Part shown: piece by piece, positions 1 through 10,493 of the stretch | How positions within the stretch are numbered: position 1 is the first letter of the stretch | Layout of the letters: each line of letters opens with the position of its first letter | NCBI GenBank assembly: GCA_022036555.1 | Contig: CM039120.1 | Span: forward strand, 33,443,716-33,507,715 | DNA: 64,000 bases | Direction of reading: 5' to 3' | Source of the DNA: Microstegium vimineum | Taxonomy: Eukaryota; Streptophyta; Magnoliopsida; Poales; Poaceae | The notes under the pieces: model-generated | What the model was told of the DNA's origin: nothing | Seen by the model: only the letters and a program-made list of their open reading frames with translations | Database searches by the model: none | Translations under genes and position numbers: made by a program

Positions 1-713
1 TCTTCTGAGGGTGTCAGTCACGCGTCAGAGAGATTTGGCGAAGAGAAGTTCGTTTTTGCGAGGAGCAGTTTTCTGGTTGTGAGAGTCGGACCTCTCCTTC
101 TCTAAGCTCCGGACCATAGCGAGTGGTCCAGTGGTCTTGACCTTTACCGTGTCAAGCAGCGAGAGGCGTCGGACCACCCTCCGGACCTCCCAGTTTTTGA
201 GCTTCGGACCTTTGACGAGTGGTTTGGTGGCTCTGCTGGGGAACGCTACCACACGTCGGACCACTCTCCTTGGTCCGACGGGGTAGTCCGGTGGTCTGGT
301 CCGGAGGTCGGTAGCTTACTAGACTTCTTGGTGAGTGAGCACCGGACCAGTCCCCTGTACCACCGGACTAGTCCGGAGCAGGTAGTCCGGAGGTCGGGTG
401 CTCCCTGCACTTCTCTGTCTCGGCTTGGCCAACGTCAGACCATAGCTTCGGACTACTTGCCATAGTCCGGTGGCTCTGTCCCATCTGGTCCGGAGCTCCC
501 TGTTGGTTGTTGTTTTCTCCCGTTTTGCCTAGGTTCTAGCCTCTTTTCCCGAGGGGTTGAAAACCTGTGTTTTGGGGTTTCCGGTGATTTTCCTCCACTG
601 CCAATAAGCTCTCTTTTCTTTGTTTTTGTCTGAAGAGTGGCCCGAACATTTCGAGAGAAATTTGAGGCTCCCATTCACCCCCCGCCCCTCTGGTCGCCGT
701 TCTCGGTCCTTCA
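1..713 (+). repeat. 5' LTR of Sirevirus A (3' part only)
   Basis: The last 713 bp of a roughly 2-kb LTR; the family's full length is given by the 2020-bp solo LTR at 39630-41649. It ends in CGGTCCTTCA just before the primer site, and the same end is seen in the other copies. It holds many GTCCGG/CCGGAC inverted motifs, including a perfect 14-bp palindrome CCGGACTAGTCCGG at 363-376, and a C-rich tract about 30 bp before its end. Confidence 0.88.
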
Positions 714-715
714 AT

Positions 716-727
716 TGGTATCAGAGC
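716..727 (+). other. Primer-binding site of Sirevirus A
   Basis: TGGTATCAGAGC begins two bases after the LTR end. This is the usual Copia primer site, complementary to the 3' end of initiator tRNA-Met. Confidence 0.9.
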
Positions 728-776
728 CGGTTAAGGATCAATCCGCCTTACACGGTTCTTGATCCGCAAGGCCGAC

Positions 777-3302
777 ATGGAGCGAGGTGCTGGCAAACCT
801 CCGTTCTTCGATGGAACAAACTTCGCCTATTGGAAGGTGCGCATGTCTGCTTACCTCCAAGGGCTTGATACGAAGTATTGGGAGATTTGTGAGAGTGCTG
901 ACTACGTGGTTCTTGGCGCTTGGATTAATGAGCTGCAAATCACGCAACATGCGTCAAACGCAAGAGCCCGTAGCATCCTCTTCTCGAGTTTGTCTCTTCC
1001 TGAGTTTGAGAGAGTTTCGAGTCTCACTACGGCACGAGAGATCTGGCAAACACTTGTGCAATATCATGAGGGTAACACTCAGATCAAGTCTAGACTCTTC
1101 GACACGTACCGTAGAGAGTACGAGAACTTTTCTCAGTTGGCCGGCGAATCTGTTGACGGGATGTTCACTCGCTTCCAATCTATCGTCAACAAGATGCGTG
1201 CTAATCGAGCCAACTTGCCTTATGATGATCATGAGATGGCTATCAAGCTTTTGCATGCTCTTGATCGGAAGGTGTGGGAGATGAAGGTGGCTGCCATTCA
1301 GGAGTCACCGGGATATGATGCCCTGACCGTGGACGAGCTGTTCAACAAGCTCAAGTCCTCGAAGATTGACTACCAGACCCGGGCCAAGCAAGAAAATCCA
1401 TCGAAACCATCTATGGCTTTGGTTTCTGGCCCCGGCGGTATGTCTTCTTCCTCCTCTGACCCTTCACACTCTTTGTTCACTTTGTCTTTGGTTTTTGTGA
1501 CAGAGGATCAAGTGGAGGCTCTTGGAGATGATGAGTTGGCTTTGGTCATCACCAAGTTCTCACGGTTTCACAACAACCGCTTGAACCGTCGGCATGGTGG
1601 CTCAGCCAAGGGGTGCTACCATTGCGGTGATGAGGATCACTTCATCGCAAACTGCCCCAAGAAAGCTACGAGCGACTTCACCAAGCACAAGGACAAGCGC
1701 GAGCACCACTTTGAGGACAAGCATAAGCCCAAGGGTGGCTACCACCGAATGTCCTCCAAGAAGGTGATCGACAAGGTGAAGGCCAAGCACTGAGCCTTGC
1801 TCGCCTCCCTCAGCGACATCGATGCCTCCTCTGACGGAGGTGCTTCTTTGAGCGATGATGAGTCCAAGGAAAAGGTTGAGGACAAGCTCAACGGCCTATG
1901 CTTCTACGCCAACGCTAAGCACGGTGGCTTTTGCACCATGGCGGTTGAAGAAGGCAAGGTCGGGAAGCGCAAGGATGGCCCTGACTACGACTACGACTCT
2001 GACACACCTGAGGTACCACCCACCATCGCATCCCTCTCTATCGAGATTGAGTCTTTGAACGACACCTTGATGAGTCAGGATGCTTTGGTCAAGTGTGCCG
2101 CGTGCGAGAGGAACAATTTCAAGGCTAATTATCTTAGCACGTTGCATGAGCTAGAGTTTGCTAAGGCGTCAGTGGTGGTTACCGAGGAGGTAGAGTGTGA
2201 TGCTTGTGCCATGCACATGTATAGTCTTGTCACTCTCCAGGACAAGTATGGCACTCTACTTGAGGAGGTCAGTGAGCTGAAGGCTACGCCTAGCTTACTT
2301 GGTGCGTGCAAGTCTTTCTTAGGCTTGCGTTCTGAGCTGGCACAAAGAGATGCTAGGATTGTTGTGCTAGAGAAGGTCAGCTCAGATAGCACTAGAGAGT
2401 CGGAACGTTTGAGGCTTTGGAGCTTGAGATCGCGTCGTGCAAACACGACAAGATGCGTACCGAGGAAGAAAACACATACCTTCGGTCCATTTTGAGCTGG
2501 GTGTCTTGCCGAGAGCCACAGTTGGGGATGATGCTCAGCCAATGCAAAAAGGGCTGGCAGCACAGGAGTAGGCTTTGCTATAGGTGGGAAGGATGATAGT
2601 ATGTTCGGTAAGATCGGTGAGTGCGGTGGTTTGAGCGAGAATGAGAAACCCATCACAACTCCCAAGCTTACCAAGATCACTCCACCTAAGCCTATCGACC
2701 CCTCTAAGTTTCCTGTGAGAGATGGTGTGTTTGAAGAGCCACCCAAAACCACTCCACAGAAGCAAGTGTGGATTGCAAAACCAAACCATCTTCACAACCC
2801 ACTTGACACCCTGCCAGACATCTCTAGTGATCCCCTTCCTAAGAAAGCTAGAGCCACCCAACCCAACAAGAGAGTGCCTACCAAGAGTGTGGTGAGGTAC
2901 CATTGTGAGTATTGTGAGCGGGATGGGCACTTGGATGAGTTTTGCTTTAGGAGGAAGAGAGATGATCGGAAGCAGGTTGAGTTGAACAACCGGGACATGT
3001 ACCACCCACGAGTTGGGGTGCATGAACCGGAAGTTCGGAGGCGCACTACTAGGCCTAGAAGTACAATGCCTCAAGGTTCTAGGCCTCAGGAGGAGAGACC
3101 ACATGGTGGTCATGCCCGGCGGGGTACCGGTCGTGACCCATACGACTACGGGCCTCGTGGCGGTGGCTTTACTCCACCCTACTTTAGCGGACCACGTTTT
3201 CCCTATCGTGGGTATCCCTATTCCCCCGTGGGGTTGGAGATGTTTGGTTTTTCTCCTAACCCATTCTTTGGGCAAGTGGGACAACACTGGTATCCTTCAT
3301 AG
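777..3302 (+). pseudogene. gag: gag polyprotein of Sirevirus A, disrupted
   Basis: Capsid/nucleocapsid polyprotein that would form the cytoplasmic virus-like particle. The ATG at 777 starts MERGAGKPPFFDG, which matches the start in copy C. The N-terminal half is a Copia-type gag domain. There is a CX2CX4HX4C zinc knuckle near residue 280 (nt 1614-1655, CYHCGDEDHFIANC) and, unusually, a second one at nt 2904-2945 (CEYCERDGHLDEFC). A TGA at 1791-1793 replaces a CGA present in copy C. One base is missing near 2410 and one extra lies in an A-run near 2543; together they restore the frame. A TAG at 3300-3302 replaces CAG. The middle part (about 2000-2450) is rich in charged residues and may be coiled. 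Not translatable as it stands. Confidence 0.88.
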
Positions 3303-3385
3303 TTTACTAACCCCAGTGTTGGTCCGTTTGCTCACCCTATGTCTTTTTATGGATGTAGGAATGAGGACGGGAGGAGACTTGGCTT

Positions 3386-4000
3386 GTGGATTCCGGATGC
3401 TCACGCCATATGACCGGAAGTGCCAAGTGGTTCTCTAGCCTCGACCCCGTGCACCACATCGAGTATATCACATTCGGGGATAAGAGTAAAGGTAAGGTTG
3501 TCTCCCGAGGGTCAATTCGAGTGAACTCTTCTTTTGTCATCAAGGATGTTGCTTTGGTTACGAATTTGCATTTTAACCTTCTTTCGGTTTCGCAACTCCT
3601 TGATGACGGTTTTGAAGTGAGTTTCAAGCCTAATCTCTCTCGGATTTTGGACTCTCGTGGTGAGCTTGTTTGCCGGATTTTCCCCTTCGGGAAGGTTTTT
3701 CGTGCGGATTTTTCTATCTCTTCCGGACCTTCTCGTTGTCTTCTTGCTGGTTCTTCTTCCGAGCTTTGGAAGTGGCATAGGAGATTGGGACATTTGAGTT
3801 TTGACTTGCTTGCAAGGCTTATCTCAATGGACCTTATCCAAGGATTGCCAAAGCTAAAGTTCGAGAAAGATTTGATTTCCCATCCTTGCAGGCATGGCAA
3901 GATGGTTGCCGCTTCCTATCCTCCTATGACTGAGGTCATGACCACTCGACCCGACGAGCTCTTAAACATGGACACATTTGGTCTAGCTCAGGTCAGGTAG
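3386..4000 (+). pseudogene. pol: Protease and GAG-pre-integrase domain of Sirevirus A
   Basis: The aspartic protease core DSGCSRHMTG starts at 3389, with GTG (Val) just before it. The Copia GAG-pre-integrase segment follows, with WHRRLGHLSFD at about 3769-3801 (two His of the HHCC zinc site). The first Cys of the CX2C half appears changed to Ser (ISHPCRHGK), so zinc binding is doubtful. The reading frame differs from that of gag, and the same offset is found in copy C. A TAG at 3998-4000 ends the segment just before the integrase core. Confidence 0.85.
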
Positions 4001-4600
4001 GAAGGAGGGAAGTGGTATGTGGTTGTAGTCGTTGATGACTACTTGAGATACTCTTGGGTGTTCTTTTTGGAGAGTAAGGATGAGGCTTTTCCACTTGTTC
4101 GAGATCTGATTTTAAGATTGCAAAATGAGCTACCTAAGAATGCCATGAGAGCTATCTGCAGTGACAATGGCACAAAATTCAAGAATGCTCACTTTGCAAC
4201 TCTTTGTTCTTCTTTGGGTCTCGATCACCAGTTTTCCTCACCTCACACTCCCCAGCAGAACGGTGTTGTTGAGCGCAAGAATCGGACCCTTGTTGAGATG
4301 GCCAGAACGATGCTTGATGAGCATAGGACCCCTAGGAGGTATTGGGATGAAGCACTCAGTTTTGCTTGCTATGTTTCCAATCGCATTTTCCTCCGAGCTT
4401 TCAAGAAGAAGACTTCTTATGAGTTGCGATTTGGGAGACCACCCAAGGTAAGTCACCTACGGGTGTTTGGGTGTAGGTGCTTCATCCTCAACAAGGGTGG
4501 TAAGTTGGATAAATTTGAATCACGGTCTTCTGACGGTATTTTTCTTGGTTATTCTACTCACTCTCGTGCTTATCGTGCACTTAACCTTGAGACTAACTGA
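4001..4600 (+). pseudogene. pol: Integrase core of Sirevirus A
   Basis: Integrase inserts the cDNA into the host chromosome. The catalytic triad is visible: the first Asp in VVVDDYLRYSW (about 4025-4060), the second in SDNGTKF (about 4168), and Glu in QQNGVVERKNR (about 4250-4285). The spacing between the last two is 35 residues, as expected for D,D35E. The frame is the same as the upstream protease segment. A TGA at 4598-4600 follows LNLETN; by inference this is CGA (Arg) changed to TGA. Confidence 0.87.
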
Positions 4601-5895
4601 GTGATGGAGACTTGTGAGATTACCTTTGATGAGACTATGCCCAGTGTTTCCACTGCTTTTGAGCTTGCAGGTGATGATGAGGTGAACACTAGCATCTTTG
4701 TGGAGGAGGAGCAGGATGATGCCGATTGGGGCGATCCCGAGCCAACTCCACTGGCTACCCCCATCGACCCTACGATGTTGGACACGCTTTGATGGATCCG
4801 GATTGGGTTAATGCCATGCATGAGGAGTTAGAAAACTTTGAGCGAAACCGCGTTTGGGTCTTAGTTCCTCCACCACCTAGTTTCCACCCCATAGGTACCA
4901 AATGGGTTTTCAAAAATAAACAAAGTGAGGATGGGGTGGTAGTGCGCAACAAGGCTAGGTTGGTAGCTCAAGGCTTTTGTCAAAAGGAGGGAATAGAGTA
5001 TGAGGAAACCTTTGCTCCCGTAGCTCGTTTAGAAGCCATTAGAATCCTTCTAGCTTTTGCGGCTTATAAGGGTTTAAAAATTTTTCAAATAGACGTTAAA
5101 AGTGCTTTCTTAAACGGCTACATAGAGGAGGAAGTTTATGTTAAACAACCTCCCGGTTTCGAAAATCCCAAGTTTCCAAACCATGTTTTTAAACTTCACA
5201 AAGCTTTGTATGGTTTGAAACAAGAACCTAGAGCATGGTATGATAGGCTAAAAACCTTTTTGCTTGCTAAGGGTTTTAAAATTGGATCGGTAGATAAGAC
5301 GTTGTTTCTCCTCAAGCAAGGCAAAGACACTCTCCTTGTCCAAATATACGTGGATGATATCATCTTTGGTGGTTCTTCTCATGCTCTTGTTGCCAAGTTT
5401 GCAGATCTTATGTGTAGGGAATTTGAGATGAGCATGATGGGAGAGTTGACTTTCTTTCTCGGGTTTCAAATCAAGCAAACCCGGGAAGGGACGTTTGTGC
5501 ACCAAGGAAAGTACACGAAGGATATATTGAAGAAGTTTGACATTGGCGAGGCAAAGCCCCTCTCGATGCCTATGTCAACCACTACTGCCTTGGATGCGGA
5601 TGAGGAAGGAGAGGCAGTGGACCAGACCGAGTACCGAAGCATGATATGGTCGCTTCTATACCTGACGGCGACACGGCCGGACATTCAGTTCGTCGTTTGC
5701 CTGTGTGCACGTTTTCAGGCGTCCCCACAGACTTCGCACAAGCAAGTGGTGAAACACATCATGAGGTACCTGCGATTCACTCCCGAATTTGGAATTTGGT
5801 TTTCCACCTCTTCCTCTCTTGTGCTTTGCGGTTACTCTGACGCTGACTTTGCCGGATGTTGTCTTGATCGGAAGTCCACTTCTAGGACTTGCTAG
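4601..5895 (+). pseudogene. pol: Reverse transcriptase of Sirevirus A
   Basis: A short acidic linker (4601-4792) runs into a frameshift near 4790, after which the reverse transcriptase continues in another frame from about 4800. Copia RT landmarks are NAMHEELENFERN, a lysine-rich KWVFKNK, FAPVARLEAIR, QIDVKSAFLNG, ALYGLKQEPRAWYDRL and the catalytic box IYVDDIIFG (Tyr codon at 5347). The catalytic Asp pair is intact. A TAG at 5893-5895 follows TSRTC; by inference this was CAG (Gln). Confidence 0.9.
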
Positions 5896-6285
5896 TTTCT
5901 CGGGTGTTCTTTAGTTTCTTGGTCTTCTCGCAAGCAATCTAGCGTGGCACAGTCGACGTGCGAAGCTGAGTACATTGCCGCGGCTAGTTGTTGCTCTCAG
6001 TTGATTTGGATGATTGCCACTTTGAGAGTTGAAAAGCTTACTAAGGTGCCTCTACTGTGTGATAGCACGAGTGCAATTAGTGTGGCTAAAAATCTAGTGC
6101 TTCATTCGAAGACCAAGCACATTGAGGTCCGCTTTCACTTTTTGCGTGATCACTACGAGAAGGGCGACATTGACCTCCGGCATGTCGAGACCCAAAACCA
6201 GCTTGCGGATATTCTCACTAAGCCTTTGGATCAAGCTGTGTTTTCTCGCCTTCGGGGTGAGTTGGGTGTTTGCTTTCCTTTTTAG
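5896..6285 (+). pseudogene. pol: RNase H domain of Sirevirus A
   Basis: Removes RNA from the RNA:DNA hybrid during cDNA synthesis. Same frame as the RT, after its stop. Visible motifs are STCEAEYIAAASCCSQ, LLCDSTSAISVAKN, SKTKHIEVRFHFLRD and NQLADILTKPLD, all typical of the Copia RNase H. It ends with a natural-looking TAG at 6283-6285, so this 3' part is otherwise undamaged. Confidence 0.88.
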
Positions 6286-7879
6286 AGGAGAAAAGTTTTG
6301 TGTATCATAGTTCTTTTTGGTTCTTTTTGTCTTTTCTTTGTCTTTCTTCTCAATTGGTGTCTTGTTAGTGTTTAGTTGGTGTCAATGCATTTTGCATCTC
6401 ATTTGCATTTGTGACATAGTTCATTTTAAGCTTCATACTTATAGCCAATATAATGAATCTATGCTCTGTTTGAGGTGGTTTATGTGTCTATGGTGTTGCC
6501 TAACTTAGACTCTTTTTGATCTATATGATATGCAATAGATCTAAGTTAGAAAAGCTTTAAAACTGAATTTAAATTCCCCATGTCACCTCTGAAATGGCAC
6601 TAGCATGTGTAGGCTTTTGAAGATCCTTCTTCGCTATCTTGTATATAGCATGTATCTATGGCTCTTCATTGTTTCATTCACAACCTTTGAGCACCATGAT
6701 TAATACCTAAAATGAAATTGCTCTCTGTTTTGTGAATTGGAAAGATCGAGTTGGGTCTGCATTGTGAGCACTTCACCGTGTGTTTGAGACTGCTTCCCAT
6801 ATGGGTCAATACTTGAGCGGTGTCGTGTACGACCAAAACCGGTGTGTCAAGTCCTTTGACTTCGCCCGGTTGGTAAGCAGTGGCATCAATTTGCTGACAA
6901 CCACTCGCATACAACTTAAATGTGCCTAAAACTGAAAATTGGCTGCAAAACTCTAAAATTTGGAAAATTCATTCAGTTGGGTCATTGGCTTGTTGTATGA
7001 ACTTTGCTAAGGGATAGTTTTACTTGCTATACATGAGATTTCTTTGAGATAGATCATATCTTGCTTGCCATGTCTATCTATCTCTAGGAGGTGATACCCT
7101 TTCTCTGCTCTCACATGATATGCTCTCTAAAATAGCTTCTAAAGTGATCTTAAGCTCAACTTGAGTCTTTGTTGGGAACGTAGAGCTTTTCCTATTCTCA
7201 CAGGATCACATCACTTAGAGCATCTATTCATTGTCTTAGCTCTAAGTATGAAGCTTTTGCACTCATTTTGCATTTCATGGCATTTGTAGCCAGATCTTGA
7301 GTTGTTGATGTTTGATGAGCTACATGTGTCAACAAGGGGGAGAGATGTGCATTTCATTCCATTCCATTTTCATCCATCTACTTCCATGGGGGAGAAAGAG
7401 TGCATATAATTGGTTTAGAGCTCATTTGGTATCTTGAGTGTGCTTTTGCCTAGGGGGAGCTTTTGCTAGATGTGTTGAGCCTTTGCCTCTTCTGGAGGGT
7501 CTAGCTTGCTTTGTTTGCTCCGACAGGTTTCGATTGCTTCTTAAGCATTAAGGGATGTAAGTGGTTTCAATTGGTATCTATTGAGCTCCCTTAGTGTTTA
7601 AATTGGATGTCTGATCTTTGAGAGCTGTGTTTGGTATTTTGGTCTTGCTAGCGGTGTTGAGCCCGTTTTTTGTGCCTCTTCTTGAGGGCTAGCTTTGTTT
7701 TGCTGGGTTGCGTTGAGCCGTTACCCATGTCTTTGGGAACCAAGTTTTGGATTCGCCTTGCTTCTCTCAAGTAATCTCGTTTTTGGCTTTCTCAGCGTTT
7801 TGATCATTTGGAGAGCTTTACCTTGTGGCTCAAATCTGAAATGCACTTGTGTTGACAATGCACTCATCAAGGGGGAGAT
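6286..7879 (+). other. 3' untranslated region of Sirevirus A with several polypurine tracts
   Basis: No coding signal. Polypurine tracts of the type AAGGGGGAGA lie at about 7333-7344, 7387-7400, 7451-7459 and 7869-7878. The last one touches the 3' LTR and is the expected plus-strand primer. Repeated tracts upstream of the LTR are a described Sirevirus feature. Confidence 0.7.
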
Positions 7880-8092
7880 TGCGAACACATGGTGGATAAG
7901 TACCCATGTAGTTCAGTTTTGTGATAAGTGATTGCCCAACACTTGAGCAGTTCAGTTTGAGTGGCTTGATTCTAACCCTTTGTGAAAGCAAATGTGTGCC
8001 AGTCTATCGGCTTGTGGTGTGCAGGTGCTATGCCTAGTGACAGTGGTCAATGGCGTGGAGAAGGTCGAGTAGAGGCTTGCTGTGCCGATGAC
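7880..8092 (+). repeat. 3' LTR of Sirevirus A, truncated
   Basis: Starts TGCGAACACATGG after the polypurine tract and matches the start of the solo LTR at 39630. Similarity ends near GTGCCGATG at about 8092, where the fragment of another element begins. Confidence 0.85.
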
Positions 8093-8198
8093 AGTCTATC
8101 AAGGGTAAGGTTGTATGAGTAGAGAATTGATGTTTTCTCAATCACATTAGTGATGCAAATGATAACTCATTTATTCCTTTTGATAACTAATCAACCTT

Positions 8199-8215
8199 CC
8201 CCGGCAACGGCGCCA
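8199..8215 (-). other. tRNA-Asp-type primer-binding site
   Basis: The minus strand reads TGGCGCCGTTGCCGGGG, the primer site typical of Athila/Tat elements and complementary to a tRNA-Asp 3' end. It lies 8 bp inside the LTR edge at 8224. Confidence 0.85.
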
Positions 8216-8792
8216 AAAATGCTTGTTGATACTTCTTAACGTCATTACCAAAAGTAGAATAAATTCTATTTCTGATAACGGCGCCAAAAAGGGTTAACCA
8301 GCTCTCATGACACTTAAGCCAGGTTGTCATCCTCAGCATGCCAGAGAGATGCGGTATTGAAATATGGATTTGCTCTTCTAGTAAATAATAAATGTATTTC
8401 TGCAAGAGCACAGATTATACCGATGTAGCATTTTAATCAGGAGTATTCTAGGTATCCTTATTTATATTTTACCACTGGGAAGGGATACTAAGGCATAAAT
8501 GAGGAATGAATAATGATGATTAATGAGTATCACTGCATGTGTAATGAAGAGTTTTCATGTATCTCACTCAGTACAAGATAAGTGTCACATAAGATATAGA
8601 TAATGAATGAATAGTGACAAAAGATAAATACTGGTCAACATATATGTAGCCACATAATATAATGATAAGCACCTCCACAGATATTCTAGCTAGTCATTAG
8701 CATGGAATTAGGACGAACTACAAAGATATTTCCTAAGTCATTCTTAACTATACAGTCTAACATACTATGTTTAGTGCAATTACACTTGGCAA

Positions 8793-9209
8793 TCATGGCG
8801 AGATAAGAGATATTACGGTGTAGTGAGTATTACTAAGGAAGATGATAAACATAGCAATCACTTCCCCGTAATAGTACTGCTCTGCCTGCCCTACAAACGG
8901 GAGGAGGACTACAAAGAACTCAACAGGACTGTCACTCCCGCAATCTACCTCACGATCCGGAATGTAGGGTACAATCGCAGATAAATACGGTCTAGGCACC
9001 ACGCCTACACAATATCTATCATTTACCCATAGTACTGGTGGATAAACGCTATATGATCCTAAACATAGATATGATTCAGATCTAACTAAGCCAAGTATAT
9101 AATCATAATAGACTAAGAACAATATAACTAAGAACATAAACGAATAGAGTAAAGTCACAAACAATATAATGAAGTAGAGCAAAGTCATATTTATAATATT
9201 GAAGAACAA
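8793..9209 (-). CDS. Hypothetical 138-aa ORF inside the LTR
   Basis: I do not recognise this protein. It starts MFFNIINMTLL; about the first 40 residues are strongly hydrophobic and could form one or two membrane segments. It ends FLSN...LISP. The homologous LTR at 60578-62205 keeps an ORF of exactly the same length (61240-61656) with about 25 substitutions and no stop. It lies in the transcribed half of the LTR and overlaps the conserved hairpin, so openness by chance or RNA-level constraint are alternatives to a real protein. Confidence 0.35.
   Translation of the reverse strand: MFFNIINMTLLYFIILFVTLLYSFMFLVILFLVYYDYILGLVRSESYLCLGSYSVYPPVLWVNDRYCVGVVPRPYLSAIVPYIPDREVDCGSDSPVEFFVVLLPFVGQAEQYYYGEVIAMFIIFLSNTHYTVISLISP
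8993..9007 (-). other. Conserved LTR hairpin (copy 1 of 5)
   Basis: Plus-strand arms TAGGC and GCCTA around loop ACCAC. Other families have TAGAC/GTCTA at the same place, so an A-T pair is replaced by a G-C pair. It lies about 435 nt downstream of the TATA box in element sense. Confidence 0.5.
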
Positions 9210-9441
9210 ATGATGAACAAGGAAGAACTAGAGAGAGAATTACCAATAATCCTCTTGACAGATCTGGAAACCAACTGAAGATTGACTCCATCTAGTTCTA
9301 ATCCTATATAAATATGCTAAACTAGAGATCTAGTTGATGTGGTGGCTCTAGGGTTTGATCAGGGGCTTCTCCTCTTGAGATGGATGATGAATAATGAATT
9401 AGGTCAGAGAGGCTCTTCTCCTCAGGGTCAGGGGGCCTTCC

Positions 9442-9448
9442 TTATATA
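9442..9448 (-). promoter_or_regulatory. TATA box of the Gypsy LTR
   Basis: The minus strand reads GCTATATAAGG in a GC-rich setting. This is the likely pol II promoter of the LTR. Confidence 0.55.
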
Positions 9449-9870
9449 GCCTCCTCAAATGAACGTCAACCGTTGGATCAAACCGACCTTAATGGAGGGT
9501 GTAGATTTCATCTCAAAGGCGGTGGAGAGAGGGTGCACAAGGCAGAGGGCCATTGGGCTTTGCCCTAGGGCGGCCGCCCCAGGGGGTAGGGCAAGCGCCC
9601 TACCCCTTAGCCCGCATGGCCTCTGGTTCCTTCCCGCGCCTTCTTGACTCTTCTAGAGTATTCTTGTTTGTATAAATGATGTTTATCTCTATGTAATCAT
9701 GACATGTGGGCCTTTCCTCCATATTTCCTGATATCCCCCTGCAGAAATAGACATTCACCAAAACTCATGGAATTCTGTCAGTATAAACCATATTTCTAGG
9801 TGTTGGTTTCATATAGATCCTTTTCCTTGTCTAGTTGACGATTGGATTTGATACTTAAGGACCGTCAACA

Positions 9871-10493
9871 ATAACCACTAAGCACAAGAGAGGAAGAGGT
9901 GGAAAACCAAAGACCAAATTCGAGAGTGAATCGCAAGTACCTGATGATGCATTTCACCACCTGCTTATGCGAAGTCTGTGGTGACGCCTGAAAGCGAGCA
10001 CACAAGCAAACGACGAACTGAATATCCGGTCGGGTCGCCGTCGGGTACAAGAGGGACCCGATCATGCTTCGGTACTCCGTCTGGTCAACTGCCTCTCTTT
10101 CCTCGTCCGCATCCAAGGCAGTCGTTGTCGACATGGGCATCGAAAGAGGCTTTGCCTCACACATGTCAAACTTCTTCAAGATATCGTTCGTGTACATGCC
10201 TTGGTGCAAAAACATCCCTTCCCGGGTTTCCTTGATTTGCAACCCGAGAAAGAAAGTCAACTCGCCCATCATGCTCATCTCAAATTCCCTGCTCATAAGA
10301 TCTGCAAACATGGCAACAAGAGCATGAGAAGAACCACCAAAGATCATATCATCCACGTATATTTGGACCAAGAGCGAGTCTTTGCCTTGCTTGAGGAGAA
10401 ACAATGTCTTATCTACCGATCCCATTTTAAAACCCTTAGCAAGCAAGAAGGTTCACAATCTATCATACCATGCTCTAGGGGCTTGTTTCAAAC
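9871..10493 (-). pseudogene. pol: C-terminal reverse transcriptase fragment of Sirevirus C
   Basis: Homologous to about 5215-5835 of element A. The catalytic box is intact (IYVDDMIFGG), followed by SREFEMSMMGEL and TATRPDIQFVVC. A frame break near 10450 separates a short upstream part (AWYD region). The left end is cut at the neighbouring Gypsy LTR. The N-terminal RT is absent. Confidence 0.85.

Larger units (their letters stand above)
1..8092 (+). mobile_element. Sirevirus-type Ty1/Copia retrotransposon A (5' end outside window, 3' LTR truncated)
   Basis: The order is LTR, primer site, gag with zinc knuckles, protease, GAG-pre-integrase, integrase, reverse transcriptase, RNase H, long 3' untranslated region, LTR. 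Gene order PR-INT-RT-RH is that of Copia. The long gag, the about 1.6-kb region after RNase H with several polypurine tracts, and LTR palindromes built on CCGGAC are described hallmarks of the Sirevirus genus. All ORFs are broken, so the copy is not autonomous. The 3' LTR stops after about 213 bp at 8092, where unrelated Gypsy sequence begins. A second copy of the same family lies in opposite orientation at 9871-16150. Confidence 0.92.
8093..9870 (-). mobile_element. 5' end of a Gypsy (Athila/Tat-type) element: LTR, primer site and short leader
   Basis: Read on the minus strand: a 1647-bp LTR, then a primer site, then about 105 bp of leader that stops at the Sirevirus A LTR. A second LTR of this family is the solo LTR at 60578-62205. 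The rest of the element, and the 3' third of Sirevirus C into which it appears to have inserted, are missing. Confidence 0.75.
8224..9870 (-). repeat. LTR of the Gypsy fragment (family of the solo LTR at 60578)
   Basis: Minus-strand ends are TGTTGACGGTCC (9870) and ATCAACA (8224). The right edge abuts Sirevirus C RT/RNase H sequence directly. The LTR carries a TATA box, a 138-codon ORF and a short conserved hairpin, listed separately. Confidence 0.85.

Noticed and set aside
22..470. CRISPR-like regular repeats of GTCCGG/CCGGAC words
   Set aside because: Spacing is irregular and the words are LTR palindromes of a plant retroelement; no CRISPR array in plant nuclear DNA.
2535..3287. 250-codon minus-strand ORF opposite the C-terminal gag of Sirevirus A
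   Set aside because: Antisense shadow of gag; no motif of its own, and the sense strand has the zinc knuckle.
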